A stretch of DNA of 64,000 nt from an uncultured Flavobacteriaceae bacterium (GTDB lineage Bacteria > Bacteroidota > Bacteroidia > Flavobacteriales > Flavobacteriaceae). The notes beneath the pieces were generated by a model. That model did no database searches and was not told the DNA's origin. It worked only from the letters and a program-made list of their open reading frames with translations. This document shows positions 10,990 through 21,165 of this stretch, piece by piece; the first letter of the stretch is position 1, and each line of letters starts with the position of its first letter. The stretch covers positions 1 through 64,000 of the forward strand of contig CANNBV010000007.1 in assembly GCA_947502975.1 (NCBI GenBank), read 5' to 3'. The translations under genes and the position numbers were made by a program.

Positions 10990-13900
10990 TTACCTTTTTA
11001 GCGTAAAATGTCCTCTAATATTGAAACTTTCCCCATCGTGAATGATATCTGCTGAGAACCAATAGTCGTCTGCTGGCATATTAGCTCCATTAAAAGTGCC
11101 GTCCCAACCTGAAGAAGTATATGGTAGCATTTTTAGAAGTTTTCCGTGTCTGTTGTAAATAAAAACTTGAGTTCCAGGGAGTTGATTGGCACCTGTGATG
11201 TGCCATGTATCAAAGAATCCGTCGTTGTTTGGTGTTAAAAACTTAGGAATATCATAAATAAATACAGTATCAAATATTGGGGCACAACCATTCAAATCAA
11301 GTATCGTAATTTCATGCCTACCGATAGAGACATTATCAAAAACATTAGATGTTTGTGGCTCTCCACCATCGAGTATAAATCTATAATCTCCAGTTGCACT
11401 AGCATCAATATTGACAGTAATACTATTTGGATCGGTAAAATTAACAGTTGTACTTGGATTGATTGGTGCTTGCTGCGATTCTATAACTGAGAAATTCTTA
11501 GTAAAATCACAGTTACTAGTTTTTGTTACTCTAACCCAATAATCGCCTATTTCATTTGCGCTATTTAAAGTTATTTCTGAAGTAGTAGCCCCATTGGACC
11601 ATACATATGTATCACCACTAACACCAGTTTCGGCACTAATAACTAAAGGTAAATCATCTGTACATAGTGTAACAACATCATCAATAGGAATAATAGGTAA
11701 AGGTAGTACAGTAGTATTAAATTCTGTAGTATCGAAACAACTTGTATTTCTGTTTTCTAATCTCACATATATTGTTTGACTTTGGTCGGTTTCATGTAGA
11801 TTCTCTAAAGGGTTTTCTCCATTTGTAGCATCATCCAAAGTAGTGTGGTAGGTTATATCAAAATCTGATGCGGCTTGCGATCCCAAAACATCACTGGAGG
11901 TTCTTGTAAGATCAAATCGTAAAAGTCCATCAAAGTCATTATCACAATCATTCAAATCCTGAGGCCTGTTAGCTACTGGGTTTTGATTTATTTGTAATGT
12001 AAAACTACCATAACCAGTACATCCCGTAATTAAATCTTCTATGCGAGTGTAAATAATATGGCTATTTGACGTATAATTAAAAGGAGTGCTTAGAACATTA
12101 TTATTATTTTGGGCGTCGATTGCACTTATGTAGTAGTTAATTGCCACAGTAGTTAGGTCTTCTAATATAATAGTATCCATTATAGATAAATCAAAAGTAT
12201 CTGTATCATTATCACAAATTTGGTGAGTACCACTAAACTGTATTGGAGGTAAAGGCGTTACTACAAGTTCTAATGGTAATACAGAATAGCATGTAGTAAG
12301 TGTATTTGTAACTTTAATATAAACGGTTTTAGAATTAGAACTGTATGTATTTGGATTAGTAATGGCTAGGGCATCATTATCTATGTCATCTAAGTTTTCA
12401 AAATAGTTTACTACAGTTCCAGTTTGTATTCTATCAAAGTTTTCATATTGTGCATCGTCTAGATTAAATATGGTGAAACCATCATAGTCATCATCACAGA
12501 GTTCGTAAATTTCTGCATCAGAAAGATCTGGTGCAGCTACTACATTTATACCAAAATCTTCAATGATGAAACAATTTGAGTCTTGATTATCTATTCTAAC
12601 GTAAAGTGTTTGTGGGTTCAATGTATTTGTAAATTCTAATGCAATTTCATCGATATTATCTATAGCATTTTGTTCACTAGTAAAGAAGTTAATATCAAGG
12701 TTTGTGGTTGAACCTTGCGAAATTTCAGTTACTTTTTCGTTTAAGTCAAAAACTCCAACGCCATCATTGCTGGAATCATCACAAATTAAAAATGAAGATG
12801 GCGAATTGTATTCTGGATTTGCTCCAACCTCAATTAAAAAAGAAGCGGTAGCATTACAAGTAGCATCTGTTATATTTTCTACACGAACATAAATAGTCTG
12901 CGGACTAGATGTATTTGTATAATCGCTATTCTTATCGATAGGAATGGTTAGCGCTGCATCTTCAAAATAAAATACTTCTTTGCCTAATTGTCCATTTAAA
13001 ATTTCTGAGTCCCAATCTATAAATAGAAATTCGGTGCGTTCATCATTATCATCCTCACAAAGCTGAAAGTTGCTGATAGATGTTAATATTGGGATGGTAT
13101 TGACAATAATCTCAAGATTGGCGATAGCATAACAATTAGAACCTGTATTTTCAACCCTTACGTAAATCGTTTGTGTAGCAGTTTCATAGTTCGTTCGATT
13201 TGTAATTGGATTTTCATTATTATTTGCATCATCAGCAGAGGTGAAAAAATCTATATCAAGTCCTGAGGGGTTTGACACAATTTCTGGGATTTTATCTTCG
13301 AGATTTAAAATTGTAAGTCCGTCATCATCTGGATCACAAATCAACCAAGGTGCAGGTTGAGTGATAGCTGGAGCGGGGCGTATTTCAATATCAAAAGAAT
13401 TAATAGTAAAACAACCAGTATCTATATTTTCAATTCTTACAAAAATAGTTTCTGTTGATGCTGTATTTGTATAAAATGGTGGTAGTTGATTAAAGTTTGT
13501 TTCTGCATCTGTTTGTGATCCATAATAAAAAACAGTAAAATCAGTATTACCACCTGTTACAATATCGTTGAAAGTGGCTAGTTCAATACTTACTACACCA
13601 TCATCATTGTCATCGCAATATGGAATAGAAGCTATAGGATTAAAAACTAAAACAGGGTTTACTACTAAGTTGATATCTGATACTTCTGTACAATTACCAT
13701 TTCCAATACTCACAATTAAATTTGTGGGGTTTGTGGCGTTATAAATTGTATTTTTATCTAATGGGTTATTGTTGTCAAAATCTGTTTGTGTTTCATAGAA
13801 TGTTACAGTAATTCCAGGAAGCTCATTTGCTATATAGGTTTCAACAACATATAAATTAAAATCTTCAAAACCATCATTAGTGCCATCATCACACAATGCA

Positions 13901-15834
13901 AAATCTCCTGTGTCAGTTCCTGTTAAGAGTAAATTTGTATGAATTTCAAGAGGTACTACTGAGGCGCATCCTGTAACATTATCTTCAACACGAACAAAAA
14001 CTGTTTGTACGTCTGGTGTTATGTTTTGGTAATTTGTCTCATTAGCTATGGCATTGATGCTTTCATTAGCGTCATCAAAACTTTCATGAAATGTTGTGGT
14101 AACTCCTGTTAACCCTTGCAGAATATCACTAATGGCTTGGGTTAAATCGAAGTTATCAGTACCGTCATGATCAGAATCACAACCATCTAAGGGTACAGGT
14201 TCCCTGTTCACAATAGGGCTATTGGTAATATCAACGGTTAAGGTACTAGTGGTATAACATCCAGTCGTGAGGTTTACAACTCTAACAAATAAAGACTCAT
14301 TAGGTGTATTTGTGTTAATGTAGGGAATGGGTATTGGATTAGCACCGTTATTTGCATCTAATGTATTGTAATGATAGGTCACAAATAAGTTGGTGTCTCC
14401 AGATGTTATTTCGTCATCTTTAACACTCAAATCTATGGTTGTGATACCATCACTCGGATCGTTATCACTATCACATATTGGTAAGTTGGTTGGATTTGTA
14501 ATATTTGGAATTGTGTTTACTACAATATTAAATGTAGTGTAGGCAACACATCCTGAATCTAAATCATCAATTCTAACAAAAATGGGTTGCGTTAACGATG
14601 TATTTTGTAAAGGGGTAGTTATGCTGTTATTACCAGATCTAGCTTCAGCATCTGATAAATGATAACTGAATGTATAGTTAGTAAATGTTATATTACCTGC
14701 TAACTCTGCATCTTTGGTAGATAAATCAAATGTTTCTACTTGATCTCCGCTTAAGTCATCACAAAGTTGGTAATCAGAAAGTGAGTTTATTGTTATTTCA
14801 TTTTGTATGGTAACTACAACTTCATCTTCTTCAACACAACTTGAAGATCCCAAAGGTGTAGTAATTTCAACCTTGTAAGTACCACTTTGTATAACATCAA
14901 GTGTTGTATTAGTTTCTCCAGAAATTGGTGTGGTGCTTCCATTTAAAAACCATTCATATGTTGAGGAGGGGTTTTGTATATCTGCATCAAGAGTCACAGA
15001 ACTAGCACAAGTAGTGATGTTTTCTCCTAAATCAAGTATTCTAAAACTGTCACCTTCAATAAAAACTGCAGAATCAAATCTCTGATCCGCTTGGTCGGCA
15101 ATCACTAATTTAATATGATATTGTACATAAGGTGTGATGGTGGCACTGGCGGTTAGTACTTCGGTTCTACCATTATAGTTGGTATCTCCAATATTATAAC
15201 CATCAAAGTACTGTTCATTTTGTGCTGGACAAACACCTACTATTTCATCATGAACCGTATTAGTACTTACTGGTATTGAAGTACCAGGCACTACTGCTAT
15301 ATTTTGATAGGGGCCAGCACTACTAGCTTCTCTAATAAGAAACGCAAATCCATCAGAGAACTGGCAAGGGTTAATACCGGAGTATTCTTCTGATGCCAAA
15401 AGATAATTAAATTGAACTTGATTGGAGATTGAAACGAAATCAAACTCAATAGAGGTTGCATTTAAAAAATTATTATTCCCTAGAGCAGTTTCTAAATCTG
15501 TATCTGTCCCCCAAGTAGTAGAGCCTTCACTTAAATCTGTGGTTATTAGGTTGTTACCTCCAGATTCTGCACTACCAGTAGATAACATAATACCATTTTC
15601 AAAGGGAAAATTTGAAGTACCACGGCTGAACTCGCCAAAGCTTCTAAAGCCATTAGCATCACCATTAACGTTTGAAACAACATTAGAAACCTCAACACAA
15701 CCATCAACTAAATTATCTTCTATTAGTTGATTTGCGGTAACATTTCCATTAACTGTAATCTGTTGTGCAACAAGAGTATAAGTGCTTAAAAAAAGCACAA
15801 TAAAAGTAAGATTGAAATGTAGGGGCTTTTTCAA
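10990..15834 (-). CDS. T9SS type B sorting-domain protein with choice-of-anchor-L-type N-terminus and 11 CDD repeats
   Basis: Paralogue of the 2,171-residue neighbour: same N-terminal domain (FPFENGIMLSTGS, ATSIEFDFVS, NYLLASEEYS), an Ig-like segment, 11 repeats of the CDDxxDGxxxFDL type and a type B sorting domain (FLTPNNDGFFDTWHITG, final FTLKR). The frame has no ATG near its beginning. TTG at 15888 gives an odd 18-residue extension and overlaps the putative -7 box. TTG at 15834 gives a clean signal peptide (KKPLHFNLTFIVLFLSTYTL, then VAQ), so I use 15834, giving 1,614 residues. Predicted surface-exposed or released protein; adhesion or matrix binding is an inference. Start moderately certain, family very certain. 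Confidence 0.92.
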   Translation of the reverse strand: MKKPLHFNLTFIVLFLSTYTLVAQQITVNGNVTANQLIEDNLVDGCVEVSNVVSNVNGDANGFRSFGEFSRGTSNFPFENGIMLSTGSAESGGNNLITTDLSEGSTTWGTDTDLETALGNNNFLNATSIEFDFVSISNQVQFNYLLASEEYSGINPCQFSDGFAFLIREASSAGPYQNIAVVPGTSIPVSTNTVHDEIVGVCPAQNEQYFDGYNIGDTNYNGRTEVLTASATITPYVQYHIKLVIADQADQRFDSAVFIEGDSFRILDLGENITTCASSVTLDADIQNPSSTYEWFLNGSTTPISGETNTTLDVIQSGTYKVEITTPLGSSSCVEEDEVVVTIQNEITINSLSDYQLCDDLSGDQVETFDLSTKDAELAGNITFTNYTFSYHLSDAEARSGNNSITTPLQNTSLTQPIFVRIDDLDSGCVAYTTFNIVVNTIPNITNPTNLPICDSDNDPSDGITTIDLSVKDDEITSGDTNLFVTYHYNTLDANNGANPIPIPYINTNTPNESLFVRVVNLTTGCYTTSTLTVDITNSPIVNREPVPLDGCDSDHDGTDNFDLTQAISDILQGLTGVTTTFHESFDDANESINAIANETNYQNITPDVQTVFVRVEDNVTGCASVVPLEIHTNLLLTGTDTGDFALCDDGTNDGFEDFNLYVVETYIANELPGITVTFYETQTDFDNNNPLDKNTIYNATNPTNLIVSIGNGNCTEVSDINLVVNPVLVFNPIASIPYCDDNDDGVVSIELATFNDIVTGGNTDFTVFYYGSQTDAETNFNQLPPFYTNTASTETIFVRIENIDTGCFTINSFDIEIRPAPAITQPAPWLICDPDDDGLTILNLEDKIPEIVSNPSGLDIDFFTSADDANNNENPITNRTNYETATQTIYVRVENTGSNCYAIANLEIIVNTIPILTSISNFQLCEDDNDERTEFLFIDWDSEILNGQLGKEVFYFEDAALTIPIDKNSDYTNTSSPQTIYVRVENITDATCNATASFLIEVGANPEYNSPSSFLICDDSSNDGVGVFDLNEKVTEISQGSTTNLDINFFTSEQNAIDNIDEIALEFTNTLNPQTLYVRIDNQDSNCFIIEDFGINVVAAPDLSDAEIYELCDDDYDGFTIFNLDDAQYENFDRIQTGTVVNYFENLDDIDNDALAITNPNTYSSNSKTVYIKVTNTLTTCYSVLPLELVVTPLPPIQFSGTHQICDNDTDTFDLSIMDTIILEDLTTVAINYYISAIDAQNNNNVLSTPFNYTSNSHIIYTRIEDLITGCTGYGSFTLQINQNPVANRPQDLNDCDNDFDGLLRFDLTRTSSDVLGSQAASDFDITYHTTLDDATNGENPLENLHETDQSQTIYVRLENRNTSCFDTTEFNTTVLPLPIIPIDDVVTLCTDDLPLVISAETGVSGDTYVWSNGATTSEITLNSANEIGDYWVRVTKTSNCDFTKNFSVIESQQAPINPSTTVNFTDPNSITVNIDASATGDYRFILDGGEPQTSNVFDNVSIGRHEITILDLNGCAPIFDTVFIYDIPKFLTPNNDGFFDTWHITGANQLPGTQVFIYNRHGKLLKMLPYTSSGWDGTFNGANMPADDYWFSADIIHDGESFNIRGHFTLKR

Positions 15835-15885
15835 TATATCTAATTTGGGTGAAATTACTGTTAAATATAGATGTTTTATGGCGTC

Positions 15886-15894
15886 CAAAGTAAA
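15886..15894 (-). promoter_or_regulatory. Putative -7 element upstream of the 1,614-residue paralogue
   Basis: Minus strand TTTACTTTG, identical to the site at 10896-10904. Its last bases overlap the TTG at 15888, which argues against that codon as the start and for TTG 15834, 54 bases downstream. Confidence 0.35.
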
Positions 15895-15952
15895 TATATT
15901 TTAGATGAAACGCAAAAAAAACCGATAAAAAGCAATAAAATAAGTTTTAGCA

Positions 15953-18412
15953 TTAGCGTATTAGTGTAAAATGATCCTTGAAAACTCTTCCGTCTTCTAA
16001 TAATATTGAGAACCAATAGTCATCAGTTGGTAATAATTGTCCGTTAAAAAAACCATCCCATCCCAATGCTAACGGCGATAATTCTTTTAAAAGTTTACCA
16101 TATCTATTATAGATTAAGATTTTAGTTTCAGATTGAAATGCATTTGAAATACCATATACTTGCCAAGTATCATTTTCTCCATCATTATTGGGTGTAAAGA
16201 ATTTTGGAAACCCAATCACTGATATTTCTTGTTGAATAACACCGCAATTATTCTTAATATCTCTAACTAAAACGGTATACAATCCTGGTTTCACATTTTC
16301 AAAACTATTTTCTATTTGATAGTCATAATCGTTAGTTCCATCTGCACTACTCAAGCTATATTGGTATTCACCCTCTCCTGAAGTATTCACCACCACAATA
16401 TTATTTTGAGATGCATCAGTAATGTCTATAGATTCTATACTGGCGATATTTGATGCTTCAACAACAATTATTCTTTCTTTTGAGCATCCAGTCATTCTGT
16501 TGGTAACAGTAACGGTGTAACTGCCTATTTCATTAATTTCAATAGTGTACTCGTTTTCAGAAGTAGACCAATCATATGAAAAATCAGAAATATTTCCAGT
16601 ATTTAAACCAGCATTAATAGTAATGGGATCTGGAAAAAAATTTAGACAATAATTTGAAATGGCATCGGTTTCTATATCTGGCAATGCATTTACGACAAGT
16701 TGTACTTCACTTATCCCGTAACAATCGTTGTCGTTTTCTACCCTTGCATAAATGGTCTGTAAATTTGGCTGTGTATTTGTGAATATGTTAGACAAATTAT
16801 TTTGTTCGCGTAAGGCATCCTCATAATTTTCAAAGTAAGTTATAACCAAACCAGGTGGAAGTCCAGCAATTATATCTGTATCTGCATCATTTAGATTGAA
16901 TGTATAAAAACCGTCTTCTGTACCATCATCGTCGCAAGATATAATTTGAGTATTAAAAGAATCGGTAAGGCTCACATCTAATAATAATTCGGTTGTATTT
17001 ATACATGAAGTTCTATCGTTAATAACTTCAACATATATGGTTTGAGGGTTGCTAATATTTAAATAATCATCTTGAGTAATTATTTCCTGTGTTCTTGCCA
17101 AGTCTGTATAGAATTTTGTAGATAGGCCAGAGGCCCCAAGAGTTAATGCATTATTAGCTTCTGTAAGATTAAATAAGGTAATACCATCTAAAACACCATC
17201 TTCATCACATTGTAGAATTGTATGGTTAGCAACTTCTGGAGCGGTATTTACGGTAAGATTAAGAGCGGTTACACTTTTGCAATCTGGATTTATAGCATCC
17301 TCAATTCTAACAAATACTTCTTCGGAAAATGCAGTATTATTATAATAAGAGTTAGAAATCTGGGAACTAGGAATATTTAATTCTGCTCCGGTAAAACTAT
17401 CATGATAGCTTATATTAAAACTTGTAGGATCTTGTCCACCTAAAATTTCACTGTTTTTATCAGATAAATTAAAGATAACTCTACCATTCATATTATCACC
17501 ATCATCTAAGTTATCACACAATATATATTCTGAAGGTTGAGTAAACCTAGGCCCTATATTCACTCTAATATTAAATCTTGAAATTTCGAAACATCCTGTG
17601 GTGTTATTGGTTATCCGTGTATAAATTACTTGAGGGTTTGATGTATTCATGAAGGGGCTAGTTAGGCTATTGATATTAATGTTAGCGTCGCTTTCGCTTT
17701 CATGGTAAGAGATTGTAACATCTGTTTGTGCTCCTCTAATTTGACTAGTATTAGACTCTAAATCAAATGTTGTAAAGCCATCATCGAAAGGTGCAGTTAC
17801 ATCGCAATCTTCAAAATCTAACGGAATTCTAAAACGCTCTGCTTCATTAGTTGGAGGTGATGAGAATGTAGCGTTCCCAGTCCATTCTAAAGAGAACGCG
17901 CTTCTTCCAATAGGTCTATCTATTACAATATAGTAAGTTTCTCCAGCTTGGGCATCAATCCATCTTACAAAACTATCACCATCTGCTCCTGGTCCTTCAG
18001 AAGTATCTGTTGATCCAGCATTCATACCAGTAAAATTGGTAGTCAATCCTGCATTAATTGGATTTGTGGTAGAACAACGAATAGCAGTGCCTATATTGCT
18101 GCAAGATACATTAGGGCCATATACAAAAAAGTCATAATCTTCGCCAAGATCACTACTTTCAGGTTTTAAAGTAAAACCTAAGGTACCAGTAGTTATGGTA
18201 GTGACTTTTAACCACACACTGTTATTTTCTCGTCCAGAACAACTGTTACTTCCAAAAAGTTCTTGTTGTCCAGCACCATTTACATCTAAACTAATTTCGG
18301 AATTCCCACAGGCAATTACTGCTCCCATACAATCTGTAGGCTCTTGAGCATGTAATATATTTAGGTTAAATACGCAGGTTGCGATACAAGCTATTATTAT
18401 ATAAAATTTCAA
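15953..18412 (-). CDS. T9SS type B sorting-domain protein with beta-sandwich N-terminal domain and 4 CDD repeats
   Basis: About 819 residues if translation begins at the TTG at 18412, four bases after the TAA of the upstream gene; this start gives a compact signal peptide (KFYIIIACIATCVFNLNIL, then HAQ). The longest frame opens at 18508 but would overlap the upstream gene by 92 bases and put a long polar leader before the signal peptide. The first ~190 mature residues form a Cys-containing beta-sandwich-like region (GEDYDFFVYGP, GETYYIVIDRP) resembling PPC-type domains. Four CDD repeats follow, then a C-terminal part closely similar to the upstream 906-residue protein and ending in a type B sorting domain (FFTPNNDGENDTWQVYG, final FTLIR). 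Probably co-transcribed and translationally coupled with the upstream gene. Substrate unknown. Confidence 0.9.
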   Translation of the reverse strand: MKFYIIIACIATCVFNLNILHAQEPTDCMGAVIACGNSEISLDVNGAGQQELFGSNSCSGRENNSVWLKVTTITTGTLGFTLKPESSDLGEDYDFFVYGPNVSCSNIGTAIRCSTTNPINAGLTTNFTGMNAGSTDTSEGPGADGDSFVRWIDAQAGETYYIVIDRPIGRSAFSLEWTGNATFSSPPTNEAERFRIPLDFEDCDVTAPFDDGFTTFDLESNTSQIRGAQTDVTISYHESESDANININSLTSPFMNTSNPQVIYTRITNNTTGCFEISRFNIRVNIGPRFTQPSEYILCDNLDDGDNMNGRVIFNLSDKNSEILGGQDPTSFNISYHDSFTGAELNIPSSQISNSYYNNTAFSEEVFVRIEDAINPDCKSVTALNLTVNTAPEVANHTILQCDEDGVLDGITLFNLTEANNALTLGASGLSTKFYTDLARTQEIITQDDYLNISNPQTIYVEVINDRTSCINTTELLLDVSLTDSFNTQIISCDDDGTEDGFYTFNLNDADTDIIAGLPPGLVITYFENYEDALREQNNLSNIFTNTQPNLQTIYARVENDNDCYGISEVQLVVNALPDIETDAISNYCLNFFPDPITINAGLNTGNISDFSYDWSTSENEYTIEINEIGSYTVTVTNRMTGCSKERIIVVEASNIASIESIDITDASQNNIVVVNTSGEGEYQYSLSSADGTNDYDYQIENSFENVKPGLYTVLVRDIKNNCGVIQQEISVIGFPKFFTPNNDGENDTWQVYGISNAFQSETKILIYNRYGKLLKELSPLALGWDGFFNGQLLPTDDYWFSILLEDGRVFKDHFTLIR

Positions 18413-18416
18413 TGTA

Positions 18417-21137
18417 TTAGTTTTTAAGTGTAAAATGATCTTTAAAAACTCTCCCATCTTGAAGTTGTACAGAGAACCAATAGTCATCAGCAGGTAATAT
18501 TTGTCCATTTACTAAACCATCCCAACCTTCACCTAAAGGTGTTATTTCTTTCATAAGTTTACCATATCTATTGAAAATCATGATTTTAGTATTTGGGTGA
18601 AACATCTCAGAAACACCATATACTTGCCATGTGTCATTTTGTCCATCGTTATTTGGTGTAAAGAATTTTGGAAACCCAATGACAGAGACAGCATCTTCAA
18701 CAGTACCGCAATCATTCTCAATATCTTTAACCAAAACTGTATAAATCCCAGGTTTTACATTCTCAAAAATGTTGCTATCTTGATAACCTAATACTAAACC
18801 ATTATCTTGATTTACTAGGCTAAATTGATATATGCCTTCTCCTGAAACGTTAACAATTACTATATTATTTTGTGTGGCATCAGTTACATTAAAAGATTCA
18901 AAAGTTGCTAAACCTGAAGGATCTATTGTAACGACTCTTTGCGAGGTACATCCAGATGCAATGCTCGTTACCATAACAGTATAAGTACCAACAGTGTTAA
19001 TAGCAATTTCATAAGTTTCTTCTCCAGTAGACCAATTGTAATAGAAATCGGAATAATTAGTTCCAATTAACCCTGCGTTAATTGTTATCGTATCAGGGAA
19101 AAAGTTTGTACAGTAATACGCTAAATTTTCAGTTTCAATTTGTGGTGGTTGATCTACAACAAGTTGCACTTCGCTTATGCCATAGCAATTGTTATCGTTT
19201 TCCACTCTAGCAAAAATAGTTTGCGTGTATGCATTAGTATTAGTGTAGGTGTCTCCTAGGTTGTTTTTTTCCAATAAAGCATCATTATAAGTTTCATAAT
19301 ATGAAATGCCTAAATCGCCTGAAAGTCCATTGATAATCGTATTATTAGCATTGGTTAGGCTGAATTCATAAAACCCATCATCTATCCCATCTTCATCACA
19401 AGCAGATATTTCAGTATCAAAAGCATCAGTAACACTAACACCAAGAGTTAATTCTACATCTACTTTACATTGTGTTTTTCTATTAAATACTTCTGCGTAA
19501 ATAATTTGCGAGCTATTTGAGTTTATGAAATTGTCAGGTTCATCTATAAGATTAGTTCTAGCAGCATCCGAGTAAAATCTAGCCGATAAATCTTCAACAC
19601 CACCAGTAAGGTTAATTATGGCTTCTTCTAAATTAAACAAAGTAAATCCATCCTTAGCACCATCTTCATCACATTGTAAAATTGTATGATTAAAACCTAC
19701 AGGGTTTTCGTTAAAAACAACAAAAGCCTGACCTTCTATGGCACATTCACCATTATTAGGTTCTATATAAACCTCATAGTGGCCTTCTTCAGTGACTTCC
19801 AAATCAAAAGTGTCATCAGGTAGTTCAGCACCATCTCTTGTCCATGTGTAACTAGCCCCAACCATATCTATTGAAGTTAACTTATAAGAGCCATTCTCAC
19901 AAATATCTAGGTTGACTTGACTTTTCCCATTTTTGATGATGTCAATTTGAGAATTAAAAAAAGAAGCTATAAAAGGAGGTAGTCCTTGTGAAGATTTTGA
20001 AGGCGCAAGTCTTATTGCGTTATGTTTGTATTCACAAAACGTTCCAATTTCATTTGGCTTTTCAATAACACTTAAACCATCTAATCCCCCTATATATGAT
20101 TCGCTCAATGCTCTATAAATTTTTCCATCAGGACCAAGTTGTAATGCGCCACGGTATGATTGTCGTTCATCTAGAATAATCTCTGTCATTTGTAAATCAT
20201 CTTCTCTTAAATCAAATTGATATAATGCAGCAAAATGGTTAGCTGGGTTATTTGCGTTTAAAGGGTTTTCGGGATCAACAAAATCATTGGAAGCATTTAT
20301 ATAAAGTAAATCACTGTCTGGCGAAAATTCTATACCATATGGGAAGATTGCATTATCTGCACCGTTTAATGTTATTGTTCTTTGGTTTGATACCCGTCCA
20401 GTTGTTGCTTCAAAATCATAAACATACATACCGTTGGTTACGTTAGCACTGGCCACCCTTGTGCCGTCCGGTGATAGTTTTAAGTAACCTCTGGCATCTG
20501 TAATGCCTGTAGTAAATGGTGATTTTACCGAATTATGATTTACTCCAGTTCCAGAAACTTCAAATGCATGAAATGTGTCATAAATTGGAACTGTACCATC
20601 TGGAGAAGCAAAGGAAAGTACCCATATAGAACCGTCTAGACAATCTCTAATTACAGCGGTAATTTTTTCTGAGCAATTTTGTAACAAGTTTACATTCTTT
20701 GTCGTAACATCTCCCAGCCCTGTATTTAAACTCATGTCTACTACAGAGTAATTTAAGCCATAATTTGTGCGGTCAATAAAGTTATCTACTGTAAAGACAT
20801 AAAAGATATCAGGGTCATCAGGATTAGGAACAATAATTCCAGATTGGGTACTAGAGGAATCTCCATGTAAACCAGTACCGTTAGCCATAGGAAAATGATT
20901 TTTATTCCATATGGTAACACCATCTGTATAAAACAATAGATTGCCCCTGTCGTCAGAAATACTAGCACAACCTTCGCGAGTATTGAGCTGCCCATCATCA
21001 ACTACATTAACTCTACTATTATCTAAATCAAATTGTAATCCTGCATTTTCTCCAAAATACCAATTAGCCGCTTGTTTTTGCCCGTGTAGATTAAGGGCAA
21101 CTATCCATAGTAATACGAATACAGCAATTTTTTTCAT
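18417..21137 (-). CDS. T9SS type B sorting-domain protein with beta-propeller-like N-terminus
   Basis: 906 residues from ATG 21137, with a signal peptide ending near residue 20 (LNLHGQ). Residues about 22-400 look like a secreted beta-propeller of the kind often found in flavobacterial sorting-domain proteins (NWYFGENAGLQF, DRGNLLFYTDG, GYLKLSPDGTRVA, LQLGPDGKIYRA). An Ig-like segment (about 405-470), two CDD repeats (LQCDEDGAKDGFTLFNL and SACDEDGIDDGFYEFSL) and a type B sorting domain (FFTPNNDGQNDTWQVYG) follow. The C-terminal ~450 residues are clearly paralogous to the downstream protein, which starts within a few bases of this gene's stop. Likely first gene of that two-gene unit; a -7 box lies 21 bases upstream. 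Confidence 0.92.
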   Translation of the reverse strand: MKKIAVFVLLWIVALNLHGQKQAANWYFGENAGLQFDLDNSRVNVVDDGQLNTREGCASISDDRGNLLFYTDGVTIWNKNHFPMANGTGLHGDSSSTQSGIIVPNPDDPDIFYVFTVDNFIDRTNYGLNYSVVDMSLNTGLGDVTTKNVNLLQNCSEKITAVIRDCLDGSIWVLSFASPDGTVPIYDTFHAFEVSGTGVNHNSVKSPFTTGITDARGYLKLSPDGTRVASANVTNGMYVYDFEATTGRVSNQRTITLNGADNAIFPYGIEFSPDSDLLYINASNDFVDPENPLNANNPANHFAALYQFDLREDDLQMTEIILDERQSYRGALQLGPDGKIYRALSESYIGGLDGLSVIEKPNEIGTFCEYKHNAIRLAPSKSSQGLPPFIASFFNSQIDIIKNGKSQVNLDICENGSYKLTSIDMVGASYTWTRDGAELPDDTFDLEVTEEGHYEVYIEPNNGECAIEGQAFVVFNENPVGFNHTILQCDEDGAKDGFTLFNLEEAIINLTGGVEDLSARFYSDAARTNLIDEPDNFINSNSSQIIYAEVFNRKTQCKVDVELTLGVSVTDAFDTEISACDEDGIDDGFYEFSLTNANNTIINGLSGDLGISYYETYNDALLEKNNLGDTYTNTNAYTQTIFARVENDNNCYGISEVQLVVDQPPQIETENLAYYCTNFFPDTITINAGLIGTNYSDFYYNWSTGEETYEIAINTVGTYTVMVTSIASGCTSQRVVTIDPSGLATFESFNVTDATQNNIVIVNVSGEGIYQFSLVNQDNGLVLGYQDSNIFENVKPGIYTVLVKDIENDCGTVEDAVSVIGFPKFFTPNNDGQNDTWQVYGVSEMFHPNTKIMIFNRYGKLMKEITPLGEGWDGLVNGQILPADDYWFSVQLQDGRVFKDHFTLKN

Positions 21138-21157
21138 CTTTTCATAGCGAATGCTAT

Positions 21158-21165
21158 CAAAGATA
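21158..21165 (-). promoter_or_regulatory. Putative Bacteroidota -7 box (TATCTTTG)
   Basis: Perfect match to TAnnTTTG on the minus strand, lying between the stop of the ABC permease gene and the ATG at 21137. It suggests that the beta-propeller gene has its own promoter rather than relying on read-through. A -33 TTG at normal spacing is not evident. Confidence 0.4.
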
